Shown here: positions 63,831-64,000 of the stretch, in pieces
How positions within the stretch are numbered: position 1 is the first letter of the stretch
How the letters are laid out: every line of letters begins with the position of its first letter
Origin: Acanthosepion esculentum
Lineage: Eukaryota > Mollusca > Cephalopoda > Sepiida > Sepiidae
Length of the DNA: 64,000 bases
Assembly: GCA_964036315.1 (NCBI GenBank)
Contig: OZ038500.1
Span: 54,095,425-54,159,424, forward strand
Direction of reading: 5' to 3'
Notes under the pieces: generated by a model
Told to the model about the DNA's origin: nothing
Database searches by the model: none
Seen by the model: only the letters and a program-made list of their open reading frames with translations
Translations under genes and position numbers: made by a program

Positions 63831-64000
63831 TATGAAGTTTTCGATTAATGATCATTCATATAAGGAATTTTGGTGTGTGATAATGGTTGACTATTTCTAC
63901 TGAGTAGTGAGTTTGATTCTCACTGTGTGCTCTATACAGAATTAAACTTTTTTGGGCTCTCCAAATGGATTGGAGTAATGTGTATTATATTGTATCATTT

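Noticed and set aside
61112..64000. Search for the next tetraspanin exon (TM3 region)
   Set aside because: No segment resembling TM3 or a CCG-containing loop was found; the stretch is LINE, MITEs and repeat C.

Overview
This is a eukaryotic, AT-rich, repeat-dominated, gene-poor window. It has long (TA)n, (CA)n and (GA)n microsatellites, many tRNA-derived SINEs, decayed LINE and Penelope-like reverse-transcribing elements, Tc1/mariner/pogo-type DNA transposons and MITEs, and several minisatellites. This texture, and the SINE types seen, suggest a cephalopod, most likely an octopus. That identification is inference from texture; no search was run.

Only one convincing host-gene segment was found: a 62-codon exon at 60926-61111 (+), with a splice acceptor and donor, encoding the TM1/EC1/TM2 part of a TSPAN15-like (TspanC8) tetraspanin. 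Everything downstream in the window appears to be intron of that gene, and much of what lies upstream may be intron too. One other protein-like sequence is not recognised: an open frame of about 109 codons on the minus strand near 42.2-42.5 kb, with a 3' region ending in a poly(A)-signal-like site.

Layout. 0-12 kb: LINE and SINE fragments, a Tc1 tail, and a 33/28-bp minisatellite. 12-19 kb: two RTE-like LINE copies, each with the inverted layout expected of twin priming, plus a Tc1-like transposase remnant. 19-26 kb: two composite 5S rRNA-tRNA SINEs and a large inverted repeat. 27-29.8 kb: a SINE carrying an exact 15 x 37-bp array, a 6 x 30-bp array, and a 1.1-kb pyrimidine-rich 27/29-bp array. 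30.7-32.3 kb: a cluster of pogo/Tigger-like MITEs. 33.9-35 kb: a hAT-like transposase remnant split by a near-perfect palindrome. 37.4-41.5 kb: an RTE fragment, a Penelope-like GIY-YIG module, a Tc1 remnant, and a LINE with a mariner derivative nested in it. 45-49.3 kb: microsatellites, SINEs, a palindrome and a second Penelope-like GIY-YIG module. 49.4-51.2 kb: a compositionally distinct LTR-like block. 54-57 kb: an RTE copy with a SINE and a MITE nested in it; the MITE contains a 15 x 17-bp array. 58.5-59.2 kb: an inverted and a direct copy of one SINE. 60-64 kb: the tetraspanin exon and a LINE with nested mariner and pogo-type MITEs in the following intron.

The most unusual recurrent signal is a short structured motif resembling a hammerhead ribozyme core (CTGANGA, then one extra base, a stem-loop, then GAAA). 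It appears in degenerate form at about a dozen dispersed sites, several in or beside Penelope-like or SINE tails. A second recurrent pattern is head-to-head (inverted) duplication of retroelement tails. All autonomous mobile-element ORFs seen are broken or truncated.
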